Both the position numbers and the translations under genes were made by a program. Below the pieces are notes generated by a model, which was not told the DNA's origin, did not search any database, and saw only the letters and a list, made by a program, of their open reading frames with translations. 64,000 nt of DNA. Source: Nicoliella spurrieriana (GTDB lineage Bacteria > Bacillota > Bacilli > Lactobacillales > Lactobacillaceae). The stretch spans positions 1,392,172 to 1,456,171 of the forward strand of contig NZ_CP093361.1 in NCBI RefSeq assembly GCF_023380205.1, given 5' to 3'. This document shows positions 11,601 through 26,600 of this stretch, piece by piece (the stretch's first letter is position 1; the number at the start of each line of letters is the position of its first letter).

Positions 11601-14600
11601 GGCGGCCACACTAATCGTAGCAGCTAATTGATTGGCCTGACTAGCAACGCTGGCAAATGCAGAACTAGCGTTCGAAGCGAAGCTATTGATCGTATCGACC
11701 ACGTTGGTAGCACTGGATTGGTTCGCATTGATCTTAACCACTGCTGAGCTAGTAACTGGTGCAGCGCTAGCGGCAACTTGTGACCCGCTGGTAACTGGGG
11801 CCACGGAAGCGCTCGCTACCGCGACGTTATTAGTAGCACTAGCGGAGGTCGCATTGACCGCATTGATCGACGCATCTTCGGCACTCGCAGCACTTTGAGC
11901 ACTAGCGGCTGCCAATGATGCGGCAATTGAGAACTGGTTAGCATTGATTTGCGCATCAGTAGCGTGGCTAGCAGCTAAGCTAGCAGTGTTGGTTTGACTA
12001 GCAGCGGCTAGTGATTGTTGCAATGCAGAACTAGCTTGTTGGTTCGCAACGCTTACGAGGCTTTGGGCCGCAGCAGCGTATGCTGAACCAGCGTCACTCT
12101 TCCCATCGAGATATGCTGAGGTCGCTTCCGCATCGTTAAATGCAATTAATGAAGCATATGATGGAATGGCGGAACTAGCACTGGCAACCAGACTTGCTGC
12201 TTGGGAAGCCGCACTCGCAGCAACGCTCGCAACGACTGCTTGGGAAGCAGCGATTGAAGCCATTGTTGAAGCCTGGGTAGCAGCACTGTTGGTCGTTGCA
12301 GCAAATTGACTTACGACCTTATTGGCAGCGTGTTGACTAGCTAATGAACTCGTCGATGCAACGCTGTTTTGAGCCGTACTATTAGCACCACTGGCTGAAG
12401 CAGCAGCACTAGCAGCAGTCTTTGCATATTGATCCGCATCATTGGCGGTGTTATTAACGCCGGACAGTGCAGCAGAAACGATTGCAGCGGCGTTGTTAGT
12501 GGCACCACTGTGGCTGATGGCATTGGAGTTTGCATTATTAGCTTGACTAGCGGCAGCGACGGCTTGACGCTTAGCGGAGTCAGTCAATGAAGCAGCGTTT
12601 GAAGCAAGCGATGCATAACTGGATGCAAGGCTAGCAGCGGTACTTGCGGTACTCTTAGCAGCTTCAGCGATGTTAGATTGTGCAATTGCATCGCTTTGGG
12701 CACTGTTCAAGCTAGTAGCAGCACTGGCAGCTTGGGAAGCCAAGATACTCCCTAGTCCGTTGTTACCGGCACTGTATGCAGAATTAGCACCCTGGCCCAG
12801 TGAGTTGACCGCCTTGACTCCATCGGCAATCTTTTGATTATCGGTGGTAGCCTGGTTAGCAGCGCCCATGGCAGCAGCCGAAGCACTCGCAGCAACGTTG
12901 ACCTGCGTCGTAACGTTGATCAAAGCAGCGGTCGTAGCACTCGCAGCAGAGTTAGCAACGCTTGCGGCAGTAGCAACTGCACTGTTGGTCGTGTTTTGAG
13001 CGGCAATGCTATTAATGTCAGTCGCATTTTGGTTAGCAACTGCATTATAACTATTTACCGCACTCCCAGCTTGGTTGGCATCGTTTGCGTAACTAACCGC
13101 TAGGCTAGCATTGCTCGTGACCCCGCTAACGGTATTGGCATTCGCAGAGTTAACTGCATTGGCCGATGAGTTAGCAGAGTTTGCGCTGTTCGAAGCAGCA
13201 CTTTGGCCATTGATGGCGTTACTGATGGTAGCACTCGCACTGGTGACCACTGAATTAGCACTGTCAACGACGCTTGCAGCACTGGTAGCGGTACTTTGGG
13301 CAGCAGTGACGCTCGCAGATTGAGCTGAGGCATCAGCGCTAGCCTGATTAGCAGCACTGTTGGCGACCGTTGCAGCCGAAGCAGCTGAAGCAGCGATGCT
13401 TGCAGCACTTGCGGCGGCATTGGAATCACCAGCTTGTGCATAGGAGCTAGCAGCAACGGCAGCACTGGAAGCTTGCGCATCAGTACTGGCGGCCGTGGCA
13501 TTGGCTGAACTTGCGGCTTGGTTGGCAGCACTCATTGATTGAGCGGCTGAACTAAGCGTAGCATTGGCCGAACTAGCAACTACGGTTGCGGAGCTAGCGT
13601 CACTGGCAGCACTAGTGGCAGCTGAATTAGCTTGGCTAATGACAGCATTGCTTGGTTGCAAGCTAGCTTGACTAGCGATGTCAGCCGCTCCACTAGCAAC
13701 CGCGCTGTTCGTGATCGTAGCGGAACTAACGACGCTTTGCGTGTTAGCAGCAGCTTGATTGGCCCCAGCAGATTGACCGGAGACGGCCGCACTGGTGTTG
13801 GCGGTACTGGAATGCATCTGAGCAGCAATCGAAGCGTCGGCACTGGCCTGGCTTGCGATTTGGTTAGCATTGGTTGCATTCGCAGCAGCACTAACGATGC
13901 CAGCAATTTGCGCCTTCAAGGCTTCAGCTGACTTTTCAGCACTCAGGGCAACGCTGGCGTTGCTTTGGGCCGCTGAAGTAGCGATGGCAGCTGATTGTTG
14001 AGCAGCCCCGGCACTGGCCACTAGCGTGTTGGCAGCACTGGCATAACTAGCAGAAGACGAGTTAAAGGCGCTTGCTTGGGTGTAGTTATGGTTACTCATT
14101 GCGGAGTTGGCTTGGCTCGTAAAGAGACTGGCTAAGTTCACATTGGAACTAGCAACTGCATTGATGCTAGTAGCAACACTAACGGCAACGCTAACGGCAT
14201 TAAATGCTGAGTTAGCGGCAACGCTAGCCTGCTTAGCAGTCGAATCAACCGCACTGAGGGTCGCACTCGCTTGATTGTAGGCAACATTAGCACTATTGAC
14301 CGCAGCATTACTTGGGTTTGCACTCACGTAGCTGCTCATCAAGGCGCCCTGTTGGGTCGCAATTGCGGAATCACTATTAACCACGCTCGTAGCGCTACTT
14401 GCAATTTGGTTAGCGTCAAAGGCCGCCTTGGAGTTTCCATTAGTAAATGAGGCCGCACTCGTGGTCTGTGACAAGACGGAACTAGCTTGGGCACTATTGG
14501 CACTCGCCCGTGATGATTCAGCAGCGGAGGCACTAGATTGAACCTGAGCAACGGATTGATATGCAGTGTTGATGGCACCACTAGCAGCAGCGGCCTGATT

Positions 14601-17600
14601 TTGATCAACCACGGCTTGACTAGCAGCAACGCTAGTCACTACGGTTAAGCTGTTGTTTTGAACAGCCAAACTAGCGGCAGCACTGGCTTGTTGAATGGCA
14701 ACTGAAGCAGTCGATTGGGCGTTAGCCACGGCAATTGAACCGGCCACTTGGTTCCCATTTTGGTAAGCAGTAGCGGCAGCACTAGAGTAGGCACTGGCTT
14801 GGTTAGCTGCGGTTTGGGCAGCTGATTGGTAACTAGCAATGGAAGTGTTATTTTGATGAATCATTGCATTCGCACTACTTGCAACCGAGTGGTTAATGGA
14901 AGCATCCTGGTTCGCACTACCGATTACAGCCATTGCACTAGAAGCAACCATTGCAGCACTGGCAATCACAGGATCACTTGGGTTGTTACGGTTAGCGTTA
15001 CTGATTGCACTAGCAACCTGAGCAGCACTCGTCGCATCCCCATTCGTTGCTCCAGCAGCCGAACTAGCGACTGCACTGTAACTGTCGGCATTGGTTTGAT
15101 CGACTTGGGCCACGCTCGATGCATTGGCACCGGAAGTAGCAGCTGACTTCGCAGCCGAAGCAGCGGAACTAGCAATCATGTTCCCGGATTGACCACCGTT
15201 AACGATTGCATTCGCAGAACTGTTCAATTGGTCAATCATGTTCGAAGCTGACGTAGCAGCACTCAAGGCGATTGAGCCATTGATGGCAGCGGTACTGGTA
15301 ACCCCGGTTAAGGAGTTGACCAACGTAGCGTTGCTGGTCAAGGTTTGAGCAGCGGAACTAGCAGTTGCAATCGCTTGACTAGCGGTTGCCCGGTAGCTAT
15401 CGGCAGCACTTGGGTTTCCAGATTGGTAAGCGGCATTGGCCATGCTATCAGCATTGGAAGCTTGTGCCAAGTTACTTTGAACCGTACTATCTAGCGTTGC
15501 GTTATTGCTTTGAACGTACTTGATGGTGCCATTAGCACTCGTGGCCAAGCTAGCAGCGGAACTAGCCATTTGATTAGCAGACGTAATGACTGCATCGGCT
15601 GAGTTAGCAGCGCTAGCATAACTAGCAAGTGAGCCGTTCGATGGGTTAGCATTAGCAAAGCTGTTGATGCCAGCGTTGACCGAACTAGCAGTCTGTGAAG
15701 CCGTGCTAGTAGCAGTCGCCTCGCTATTGGCAATGCTGGTGTAACTATCAGCAGCACTGGCGTTAGCATTGGCAGCTGAAACGGCACTCGTGGCAACTGA
15801 TGAGATCGTTTGTGCCGTTGCACTGTTGTTGCCGGCATTGGATGCACCGTTGTTGGCCTGACTAACCACGGAGTTCGCAACGCTAGCAGCATTGCTGACC
15901 GCTTGGTTCGCAGAATTAGCAAGGGCTTCATCACTGATGGCCCGACTGGCAGCAACACTAGCAATGCTAGTTTGTCCAGCAACGACAGCGGCTTGGGAGC
16001 TAGCTACGCTAGATTGCGTGCTGATATCTTGGGCGAAGGAGTTCGCAGAAGCAAGGTATTGATCACCTTGTGAGTTGTTCCCCTTTTGGTAAGCATCGTT
16101 TGCTAATGCGACCAGCGTATTCGCATTGTTAGTAGCAACACTGGCGGCACTCGCAGCTTGGTTCGCAGCAACAGCGGCACTCGCAGCCGATTGTTTAGCG
16201 GCGTTTGCGATGCTGGATTGAGCGTTGGCATCTGAACTAGCACTGTTTGCAATCGCAGCATTGGAAGTGGCGATTGATTGTTGTTGTTTTAGAATTGAAT
16301 TGTTTGGATATGCACTAGCCGCATTACTAATCGTTGCCGCATTACTATTAACGGCGTTGGTAGCACTATTAGCAACACTGGCTGCAGAAACAGCTTGGCT
16401 AGCTAGTTGGCTAGCAGCATTGTTATTGTTGTTAGCCTGGGTGTTATTACTGAACGTTGCGTCCGCATGCTTGCTAGTGGCACTAGCAATTGAACTGGCG
16501 GACTTACTACCGTCTTGGCCACTACTCAATGCAGCACTTCCGGCAGCACTCGCACTTTGGGCAGTACTATTAGCAGCACTAGCTACCGTGTTCGCACTTT
16601 GGGCAACGCTATTTGCGGACGCAGCATCATTTGCAGCAGCCGAAGCAGCTGCATTGGCTGAATCAGCAGCAGATTGAGCGTTCGTAGCTGCACTGGCAGC
16701 GCCACTGGCGATGACAGCAGCTGAACTGGCGGCACTACTGTTCCCTGCGCTAGCGTAACTAGCGGCAGCGATTGCAGCGGAACTGGCAGCAGCATTGGCA
16801 CTGGCCCCGACTACATTGGCAGAACTAGCAACTGCGGATTGGCTCGCCACTACGCTACTATCATTTGCAGCTTGACTCTTAGCGGAGTTAGCAGTCGATG
16901 CAGCGGAAGTGGCAGTTGAAGCAGCGGAGCTTGCGATCGCAGCAGCGGATTGAACGGCAGCGTTGCTGGAGTTCAACGATGCTAAGACCGAAGCGGAAGT
17001 GCTTGCCGTGTTGGCAGCAGCAGCAGTGTTCGTAGCGGCACTCGCGGCGGTATTAGCTGAATTGTAAGCAGAAATAACACTTGCGGAAGCTGCGTTAACG
17101 GCGTTGCTGTCCACAATGATGGCATTAGAAGCACTAGCGGCAGTGGAAGCATAACTTGACGCCCAACTTGCATCGCTATCAGCACCACTGGCGGCTTGGG
17201 CATTGCTCAAGGCGTTGGCAGCAGCAGAGCTTGCGGCATTGGCAACCGAACTATCAGCTTGGGCCTGGGCCGCAGCGGATTGCGCATCGGTATTAGCAGC
17301 CGATGCGATCGCAGCTTGACTGGTAGCCACTGAAGCTTGGGCTGCCATTGCAGAAGCAGTCGAGGCAGCTTGGGAAGTTAGTAGTGCCCCCTGCGTAGTA
17401 TCACCATTGGTGTAAGCGGTATTAGCGGCACTAACTAAGCTGTTGACCGCACTTGCATTGGAAGCAGCGGTATTAGATGCCACGTTGGCCGTACTTGCGG
17501 CACTGGAAGCAACTTGGTACTTACTGTTAGCAATGCTAGATTGACCCTTCGCATCAGCGGTGGCCACGCTTGCTGCTACACTAGCTGAGTTTGCAACCGC

Positions 17601-20600
17601 AGCTTGGGCACTAATGTAACTATTGGCAGCATTACTGCTGTTCGCAGTGGCAATGCTGTTGATCGTCCCCGCCACGCTTGTGATCTGAACACTATCACTA
17701 GCGGCCACTGAAGCAGCGGCACTGGCAGTTTGGGCAGCATTCGATGCAGCGTTGGCATCGTTATTTGCGGCACTCGCAGCGGCAGCGGTAACTGAGTTGT
17801 AGCTGTTGGCGGTGCTTGCAGTTCCGGAGTTGTTCCCGGCAGCAGCAGCGGCGGAGCTAGCAACTGAGGCCGCAGCACTGTTAGCGGAGTTCGCAATTGA
17901 ATTATCCGCACTGGCAGCACTATTAGCAGAAGCAGCAGCGCTGTTGGCAGCATTGGCATCACTAGTGGCAGCATCAGCGATCGACTTAGCATTCGCAGCA
18001 GCGGAAGCAGCAGTCGATGCGGTGTTAGCAGCCGAACTAGCGATCATTGCAGCTGAGCTAGCGGCACTACTATCACCACTTTGGGCAGCAGTCGATGCCA
18101 CCGCACTAGCTGAACTAGCAGCCGCACTAGCGGTTGATGCCACCTTGGTAGCGGAAGCAGCCGTTGAGTTTTGGGCACTGATCACAACCGAAGCTGAACT
18201 AGCCTTGGAGTGGGCAAGCGAAGCATTCGATGCTTGACTTGCGGCATCCGAAGCAGCCGATGATGCACTGGAAGCTAATGATGCAATCGCTGAGTTCTTC
18301 GGATTGGTTGCTGAGGTTACAGCAGCATTCGAAGCAGCAGCACTGGCTGATTGCGCCTGAGTAGATGCGCTAGCAGCTGAATTAGCGGTGGCGGAATTAA
18401 TGCCACTGGCAACTGAAGAATCATGGTTCGTTGCAATTGCAGCCGAACTAGCAGCGCTGGAGTAACCACCAGCTTGGCTAGCTGCGCTAGCGGCATTCGA
18501 TGCATAACTAACCGCGGTATTGGCATTTGAAGCAGCCGCAATGGCGGAAGTCATGGCACTACTCAAGCTATTTGCAACCGTTGCCCCACTAACGGCAACC
18601 GATGCAGCAGATTGGGCAATTCCGGTAGCAATCGATGCAGCGGCACTATTGGCCTTAGTGCTATCTGCAAATTGACTTGCAGCAGAAGCGTAGTTAGCAG
18701 CGGTGGAGTTAAATTGACTCGCCTGCGTGTAGTTACCGGCACTAATGGCAGCGATTGCTTGACTAGCGTTTTGACTAGCAAGGCTAGCATTCACGCTGAC
18801 CATGGTATGATTGCTGCTTGCAGCAGAAGCGGCAGCACTGGCAACTTGGTATTGACTGGATGCGATCGTGGAAGCACTATCAACGTTGGTCTTAACCCCG
18901 GATAGTGCGGCACTGGCACTGTTAAATGCAGAACTAGCACTCGCAATTGCAGCGTTCCCAGAGTTAGCAGGGTTCATAGCATAGCTGTTCATGACCGTAC
19001 TTTGGGCGTTGGCATTGTTAGATGCGCTCGTAACGGCTGCGTCAGCTGAGCTAGCGGTACTGTTTGCAAGGGATGCCTTAGCAGCATCAGCATTCGCACC
19101 ACTTGCGTAGGCCGATGCGGCAGCGTTAGCAGAACTAGCATTACTATTCGTGTTTGCGGCACTGGTCGTTGCCCCGCTGCCTTCATTTGCAGCGGCACTA
19201 TTAGCAGCACTGGCAATTGAATTCAAGGCCCCGTTCGCATCACTGATGCTTGCTTCATCCTTCACCGCCTGTTCAGCAGCAGTTGAAGCAACCTGGGTTA
19301 AACTAGCGGTGGATTGAACGTAATCAGCAGTTTGAGTAGCGGTGGAACTAGCGATGTTGGCATATGAAAGGGCGGACTTCATAGCGGAGTCCCCACCGGC
19401 AACGTTACCGGCATCATAAGCGGAGATGGCTAGGCTATTAGCAAGCGAAGCGACGCCAGAATTACTTGCAACGACGCTGCTGGCAGCTGAAATAGCCACT
19501 GCATAGGAACTAGCAGCACTATAAGCACTTGCAGCAATGCTCTTTTGAGTTTGCGCATCGGCATTAATGCTATTGATCGTCCCCATCACACTCGTAGCAG
19601 CGGAAGCAGCGCTTTGGAAGGCAGCGTTACTTGGATCCTTAGCTAGGTAGCTCGTAATGGAACCATTCGTAGCACTAGCATTCGAGGCGGTCCCATTCAC
19701 AACGCTGGCAGCGGATGACGCAATTGCATTGTATGAACTAGCTGAAGCCACGTTGGTATTGGCAACGGCATAGTTACTAGTAATTGCACTAGCAGCGGCA
19801 CTAGAAGCGTTGGAAACGGAAGCCACTGCACTGTTGCCGTTTTGTGCAGCATTATTAGCACTATTTGCGGCATTCGATGCATTCGCAAAGCTACTCATTT
19901 GAACAGCAATTTGTTGTACGTCGTTTGCAGCACTGGATGCAGCCACACTGGCAATGTGGGTGTAACTCAAGATGGCACTAGAGTGATCAAGCATCGTTTG
20001 AGCAGCGGTCGAAGCAGCAACGGCAGCATTACTTGCGGCAGTCGAGTAGCTATCACCATCAGAAGCACTTCCGGCCAGGTATGCTGAGTTTGCAAACGCA
20101 ACGTTAGCAGAAACGGCAACGGAAGCTGATGAAATGGCAACGCTTAGTGAGCCATCAGAAGCATGAATCGAACTAGCAACACTAGCAGCGCTAGCAGCAA
20201 TTGATTTTTGTCCCTGTGCATCAGCATTGTATGAAGCAATCGTAGCGTTAGCTAAACTAGCGGCAGTGGCGTAACTAGCTAATGATAGGTTAGCTGAGTT
20301 TGCACTCGCCAAACTAGCAATCCCATTGTTGACTGAATTAATGCTGTCAGCATTGGAACTAGCGAGGCTGGCGGATGATGACGCAGCTCCGGCATATGAA
20401 TTAGCAGCACTGACGTTGGCTGAGTTACCAGCAACCACACTGCCGGCAACGACGCTGGCAGAAGCGGCGGTACTGTTCTCATTGTTACCATTGGAAGTAG
20501 CGTTATTAGCTTGGGCAGCAGCGGATGAAGCAGCGGCATTGTAAGACGTGGCACTAGCGGCAGCGGCACTGGCGATTGCTTGAGCGGCGATGGCTTTTGA

Positions 20601-23600
20601 AGCCGCAATCGAACCGGCACTGGTGGCAGCAGCAGCAACTGATGATTGCGTAGCCGCGTCGTCAGCTTGGGCCTTCATTGCAGCAGCGGAGTTCGCAGCT
20701 TGGGCAGCATAGATGGAACCGTCAGTGGCATCACCATTGGTGTATGCACTATTGGCAGCAGCAACTAAACTAGCAACGTTACTAGATGCGGAGCTAGTAA
20801 GGGTCGCATCGAAGCTGGCCTTACTTGCCGCAACACTAGCAGCTGCATAGGCACTGTTGGCAACGCTCGATTGGGTATTCGCATCAGCTAAGGCACTAGC
20901 AGCAACGCTAGCAGCAGATGTAGCTAGTGAAGCTTGGGCGCTGACAACGGTGTTCTTGTCATTGGCCTTAGCGAGGCTATTGGCAGCAGCCGCATTACTT
21001 TGCGCAGTGCCATTGTAACCACTAGTAGCAACCGCAGCGGAACTAGCTTGGTTCGCATAGTTCAATGCCTGTTGAGCATTGGCACTAGCGGCACTGGCAG
21101 CTTGATCAACCACTGAGTTATAACTAGTGGCAGAAGCATTCGTGTTGGCATTTCCACTGGCAGCCGACTTAACAGCATCGGCAGTCGAAGTGGCAGCCGA
21201 ATTAGCAGAACTAGCAACGCTATTGTAAGCACTAGCAGCACTATTGGCGGCATTGGCCGTGCTGTTGGCAGCACTAGCGTCGCTTGCGGCAGAGTCGGCA
21301 GTGGACTTCGCAGCCGCAGCGGACGCTGCAGCGTTGGAAGCAGCAGTGGCAGCGGAACTAGCGATTACAGCGGCTGAGCTAGCAGCACTACTATTCCCGC
21401 TTTGGGCTGCAGTCGAAGCAACTGCGGAAGCGGAACTAGCGATTGCACTGGCGCTCGCAGCAGTTGAAGCTGCCGAATTGGCAATCGTATTTTGCGAATC
21501 GACCACTGCTGAAGCTGAGTTAGCCTTAACGTGTGCAGATGAAGCAGTTGCGGCTTCACTAGCGGCATTGGAAGCTGCCGTTGAGGCACTGGCTGCTAGG
21601 GATGCGATTGCAGAATTACTTGCATTCGTAGCCGAAGTAATGGCAGCGGTCGAAGCAGCGGCACTGGCTGACTTAGCCTGAGCAGCGGCACTAACGGCAG
21701 CACTTGCGGCACTCTCGTTTGCAGCGCTAGCAGCCTTTGAATCATCATTCGTAGCTGAAGCAGCGGCACTTGCGACACCGGAGTAACTACCGGCTTGACT
21801 GGATGATCCAGAAGCATTGGATGCATAACTAACGGCCGCGTTGGCAGTTGAAGCGGCAGCGACGGCAGAATCAACATCCTTGCTCAACCCATTGGCAGTC
21901 GTTGCATCAGAAGCGGCAACGGAAGCAGCGGATTGCGCAACGCCAGTGGCAGTTGAAGCGGTAACACTAGCCGCATTGGCACTGTCTGCAAATTGACTTG
22001 CAATGGCAGCATAACTACCAGCAGTCGAGTTCAGTTGACTTGCCTGCGTGTAATTACCGGCACTATTAGCAGCAACTGCTTGACTGGCATTTTGGTTTGC
22101 TAAGCTAGCGTTCACACTGGCCATTTGACTGTTACTGTTAGCAACGGAAGCAGCAGAACTAGCAACTTGATACTGACTAGCAGCCACAGTGGAAGCACTA
22201 TCAACATTTGATTTAACCCCGGATAATGCGGCACTGGCACTACTAAATGCAGAACTGGCACTAGCGATGGCAGCGTTGCTAGCGTTAGCAGAACTAGTAA
22301 AGTAGCCGTTCATCACTGAGCTTTGGGCATTCGCATGGTTGGAAGCACTCGTAACCACCCCGTCAGCTGAACTAGCGGTACTGTTGGCAAGCGATGCTTT
22401 GGCAGCATCAGCATTAGCGCCACTAGCAGCAATTGAAGCAGCGGAGTTTGCGGAATTAGCTTCACTGGCCGTGCTAGCAGCCCCGGCACTGGCACCACTA
22501 CCTGCATTGGCAGCAGCACTGGCAGCGGCACTGGCAATCGTGCTCATTGAAGCGTTTGCAACGGTGGCGTTGGTTTCATCATCCTTCGCCAGGCTAGCAG
22601 CAGTGGAAGCAACACTCGTCAAACTAGTGGTTGCAGATGCGTAACTAGAGGTCATCACTGCAGTTGAGCTAGCAAAGCTGGCGTATGAAGCAGCTGAAAC
22701 CATCGCAGAACTACCAGCAACCTGGTTGCCGGCATTGTAAGCAGAAACAGCTAAGCTTTCCGCAACGGAAGCGGCAGTGGAATTGTTCGAAACCACTGTG
22801 CTTGCGGATGCAATTGCATTGACGTACGAACTAACGGCAACGTAGGCACTATTAGCAGTACTGCTTTGGAATTTAGCATCGGCATTCAAGCTATTGATCG
22901 TAGCCATGACACTCGTAGCAGCAGCCGAAGCACTCTGGAATGCAGAGTTCTTTGGATCCTTTGCAACGTAGCTATTAATTGAATCATTGGTAGCACTAGC
23001 TGAATTAGTCGTGGCATTTACGGCACTCGCAGCGGATGCAGCAGCGGAGTTGTAGCCACTAGTAGCAGTTAAGTTGCCACTGGCAACGGCGTAGTTACTG
23101 TTAATTTGACTAACGGCAGCACTAGATTCATTGGATGCGGAAGTCACCGCAGTCGTACCACCCTTAGCGGCACTGGCAGCACTATCAGCAGCGGATGAAG
23201 CACTGTTGAAGTTGCTGATTTGAACTCCCATTTGGTTCACGGCATTCGATGCATTCGAAGCAGCGGTACTTGCTACGGCAGTGTAGCTAGCAATGGCGCT
23301 GGAATTATTAAGCAACGTTTGCGCAGCATTTGAAGCATCCGTGGCGGCTTGACTAGCAGCCTTGGCGTAATTATCACCATCGGATGAACTGCCGGCTAGG
23401 TAAGCGGAGTTGGCAGCAGCAACGTTGGTAGCCACCGCACTCGATGCACTGGTGATGGTACTACTCAACGTACTATCGGAAACATGGACCACACTCGCAA
23501 CGCTGGCGGCACTAGCTGCGATGCTGGCTTGAGCACTAGCATAAGCAGCCCCCGAAGCAATCAACGAGTTCGCAGCAGACGCTGCAGTGGCAGCGCTGGC

Positions 23601-26600
23601 TACGGAAGCGTTGGCGGAGTTCGCACTGGCAAGGCTAGCAATGGAAGTATTAACGGCGTTGATACTGTCAGCACTATCACTAGCTAACTTAGCTGATGAG
23701 GCTGCATTGGATGCATATGAACTAGCTAAACTGACGTTGGTCTCGTTACCGGCCACGACACTACCAGCAACGGAGCTAGCGGAAGCGGCGGTGCTGTTTT
23801 CATTGGAGCCATTGTTAGCAGCATGGTTAGCTTGACTAGCAGCGGAACTAGCAACGCTAGTGGCGCTTGAAACAGCGTCATTGGCATTCTTAGCATCTGT
23901 TTGGGCAGATTCAGCGACTGAAGCAGCGGAAGAAGCCGTTTGAACGGCAACGCTAGCAGCATTCGATTGAACAACTGCATCGCTTTGGTAAGCAGCTAAG
24001 CTAGCGGCAGCAGAACTGGCTTGGGAATTGAAGACGCTCCCGGCAACCGCGTTTCCAGCATTGTAAGCAGAAACCGCTTGGCTAGCAAAATGATTAACGA
24101 CTGGCACCCCAGCCGCAGCAGATTGGTTATCCCGATCTGCTTGACTTGCGGCAGCACTGGCGGCGCTGGCGGCACTGGAAGCAACAACGTTCGCACTGGC
24201 AGCCACCGTATTGGCGGAAGCAACCACTGCAGCAGCAGATGAAGCAACGACATTTGCAGATGCTACTACCTGGTTATTCGGGTTGGCAGCTGCAATGCTT
24301 GCCGCAATGGCAGCGTTACTTTGGGCCACGCTGTTGTATCCACTAGTTCCAGTCGCAGCGCTGCTTGCAGTAACGGAATAGGAACCAGCTAATTTAGCGT
24401 TGGCATCGGTTTGACTAGCCGTAACGGAAGTAGCACTAGCATAACTACTTGCAGTACTGTTAGCGACACTGGCACTGCCTGAACCTTGGGTCGTAGCGCT
24501 ATTGGCACTACTAATGGAGGCATTAGCGCTATCGACTGCAGCACTGGCACTAGCGACCGTACTATTGTTAGTAGCAGCTTGAGACGCAGCAGCACTAGCA
24601 AGTGAGGCCTGCTTGCTTGCATCGTTAGCAGCATTGGATGCAGCCGTTGAAGCCGCATTCGCAACGCTAGCGGCGCTGGCAGCGGTTGAAGCGTACGAAC
24701 TAGCGGCAGCACTATCACCCTTTTGGGCCGCGGAACTAGCTGCAGCAGAAGCATTTGAAGCATCAACACTAGCTGAGTTCGCAGTTGAAGTTTGGTTCGA
24801 AACAATTGCATTGTCACTACCGGCAGCGGAGGCAGCATTAGAAGCAATAATACTGTTCGATCCAGCAGCACTAGCAGCGGCACTTGCAACACTGGCGGCG
24901 GAACTAACTGCAGCCGCAGCAGATGAAATGGCACTGTTGCTGGAGTTAATTGCGGCCTGTTTAGCAGCAGAATTAGCAGCACTATTGGCGGCATTAGCAG
25001 TGCTAGTAGCTGAACTAGCAGCAGAATTAGCGGCACTATTCGCACCGTTAGCATCACTGGTAGCAGCACTCGCAGCACTACTATTCGTATTAGCACCATT
25101 AGTAGCACTAGCAGCGGTTTGTGACGAGTTAGAAGCATTGCTTGCGTAACTAGCGGCAGCACTCGCAATCGCAGCAGTGTTAACTGCACTGTTGATTTGA
25201 TTGACATAACTATTAGCAGCCGATTGATCAGCAATGGCAGCAGCAGCGGCTTCACTAGCCGTTCCCTTGGCAGCACTCGCAGTAGCAGCAGCGTTAGATG
25301 CAACTGCGATTTGGGCGCTAGCTGAAGTAGCAGCAGTTGCGGCACTAGCGTTATATGCAGATGCTTGTGAATAGTTTCCAGCGGAATTTGCGGAAAGCGC
25401 TTGACTAGCGTAAAGACTGGCCAAGTTAGCATTCGAACTGGCAATGACACTGGCACTATTTGCAGTATTAGCAGCAGCACTCGCAACGCTAGCGGCAGAT
25501 GACGCCTTCGCCTTTTGACTATTAGCATCAGTTTGGACGCTCGTAATTGCAGCGCTAGCAGCATTCATGGATGCTGCAGCATTACTAATGGCAGCATTAC
25601 TTGGGTTATTGGATACATACCCACTCATGGTAGCGCTTTGTTGGTCAGCAGTGTTGGAAGCACTCGTGACCACGCTAGCGGCAGATGAAGCTTGGCTTGC
25701 ATAACTACCAGCAGCTGAAGCATCAGCACCGGCGGCACTAGCAAATGAACTAGTAGCAACACTAGCATTGGAAGCTTCGTTGCTAGCGGCACCTGCGCTT
25801 GCGGCACCACTATTCCCAGCACTAGCAGCAGAATTAGCCCCATCGGCAGCACTAGCGGCAGTGGAGGCACTAAATGAAGCTGCATTATTCGCACTTTGGG
25901 CAGCGTTGTTCGCACTTTGGGCGGTGCTGTTAGCAGCGTCGGCAGCGTTCTTAGCAGACCCAGCGGCACTGGCAGCACTAGCGGCGTCGGAAGCAGCGGA
26001 ACTGGCAACTGACTTAGCAGCTGCAGCAGCGCTACTGTCCCCATTATTAGCAGCGCTAGCAGCAGCACTCGCAGCACTGGATGCAATTGAATTAGCAGTT
26101 GATCCAGCAACCGCAGCAGAACTAGCAGCACTACTTTGCACAGCTGCAGTGGAGGCAGCGGCACTGGCAACGCCAGCTTGGCTGCTTGCTACGTTCGCCT
26201 GACTAGTAGCGGCACTGGCTGCTTGACTAGCAGCAGATGCTAATGATTGAACAGTTGCGTTACTTGGGTTAGCAGATGCAATGACAGCAGCTGAATTAGC
26301 AGCCTTTCCTGCATCGGTAGCGTGGCTTTCAGCATTCGATGTAGCGGTAGCAGCACTGGCACTAGCACTATTTGCACTATTAACATCACTGTTAACTGCA
26401 CTGACATCGATATTAACCACCCCATTAGCACTGGATGCATTGCCAGCATAGCTAGCAGCTGAACTAGCATCACTGACGGCATTCGTAGCGGTGGAGGCAG
26501 CGGCAATGGCTGAATTCATCGTACTGTTCAAACCAGCTGCTGAGGTTTGGGCACTAACGGCCTGACTAGCAGCTGATTGAGCGGCACTCGTGGCAGTAGC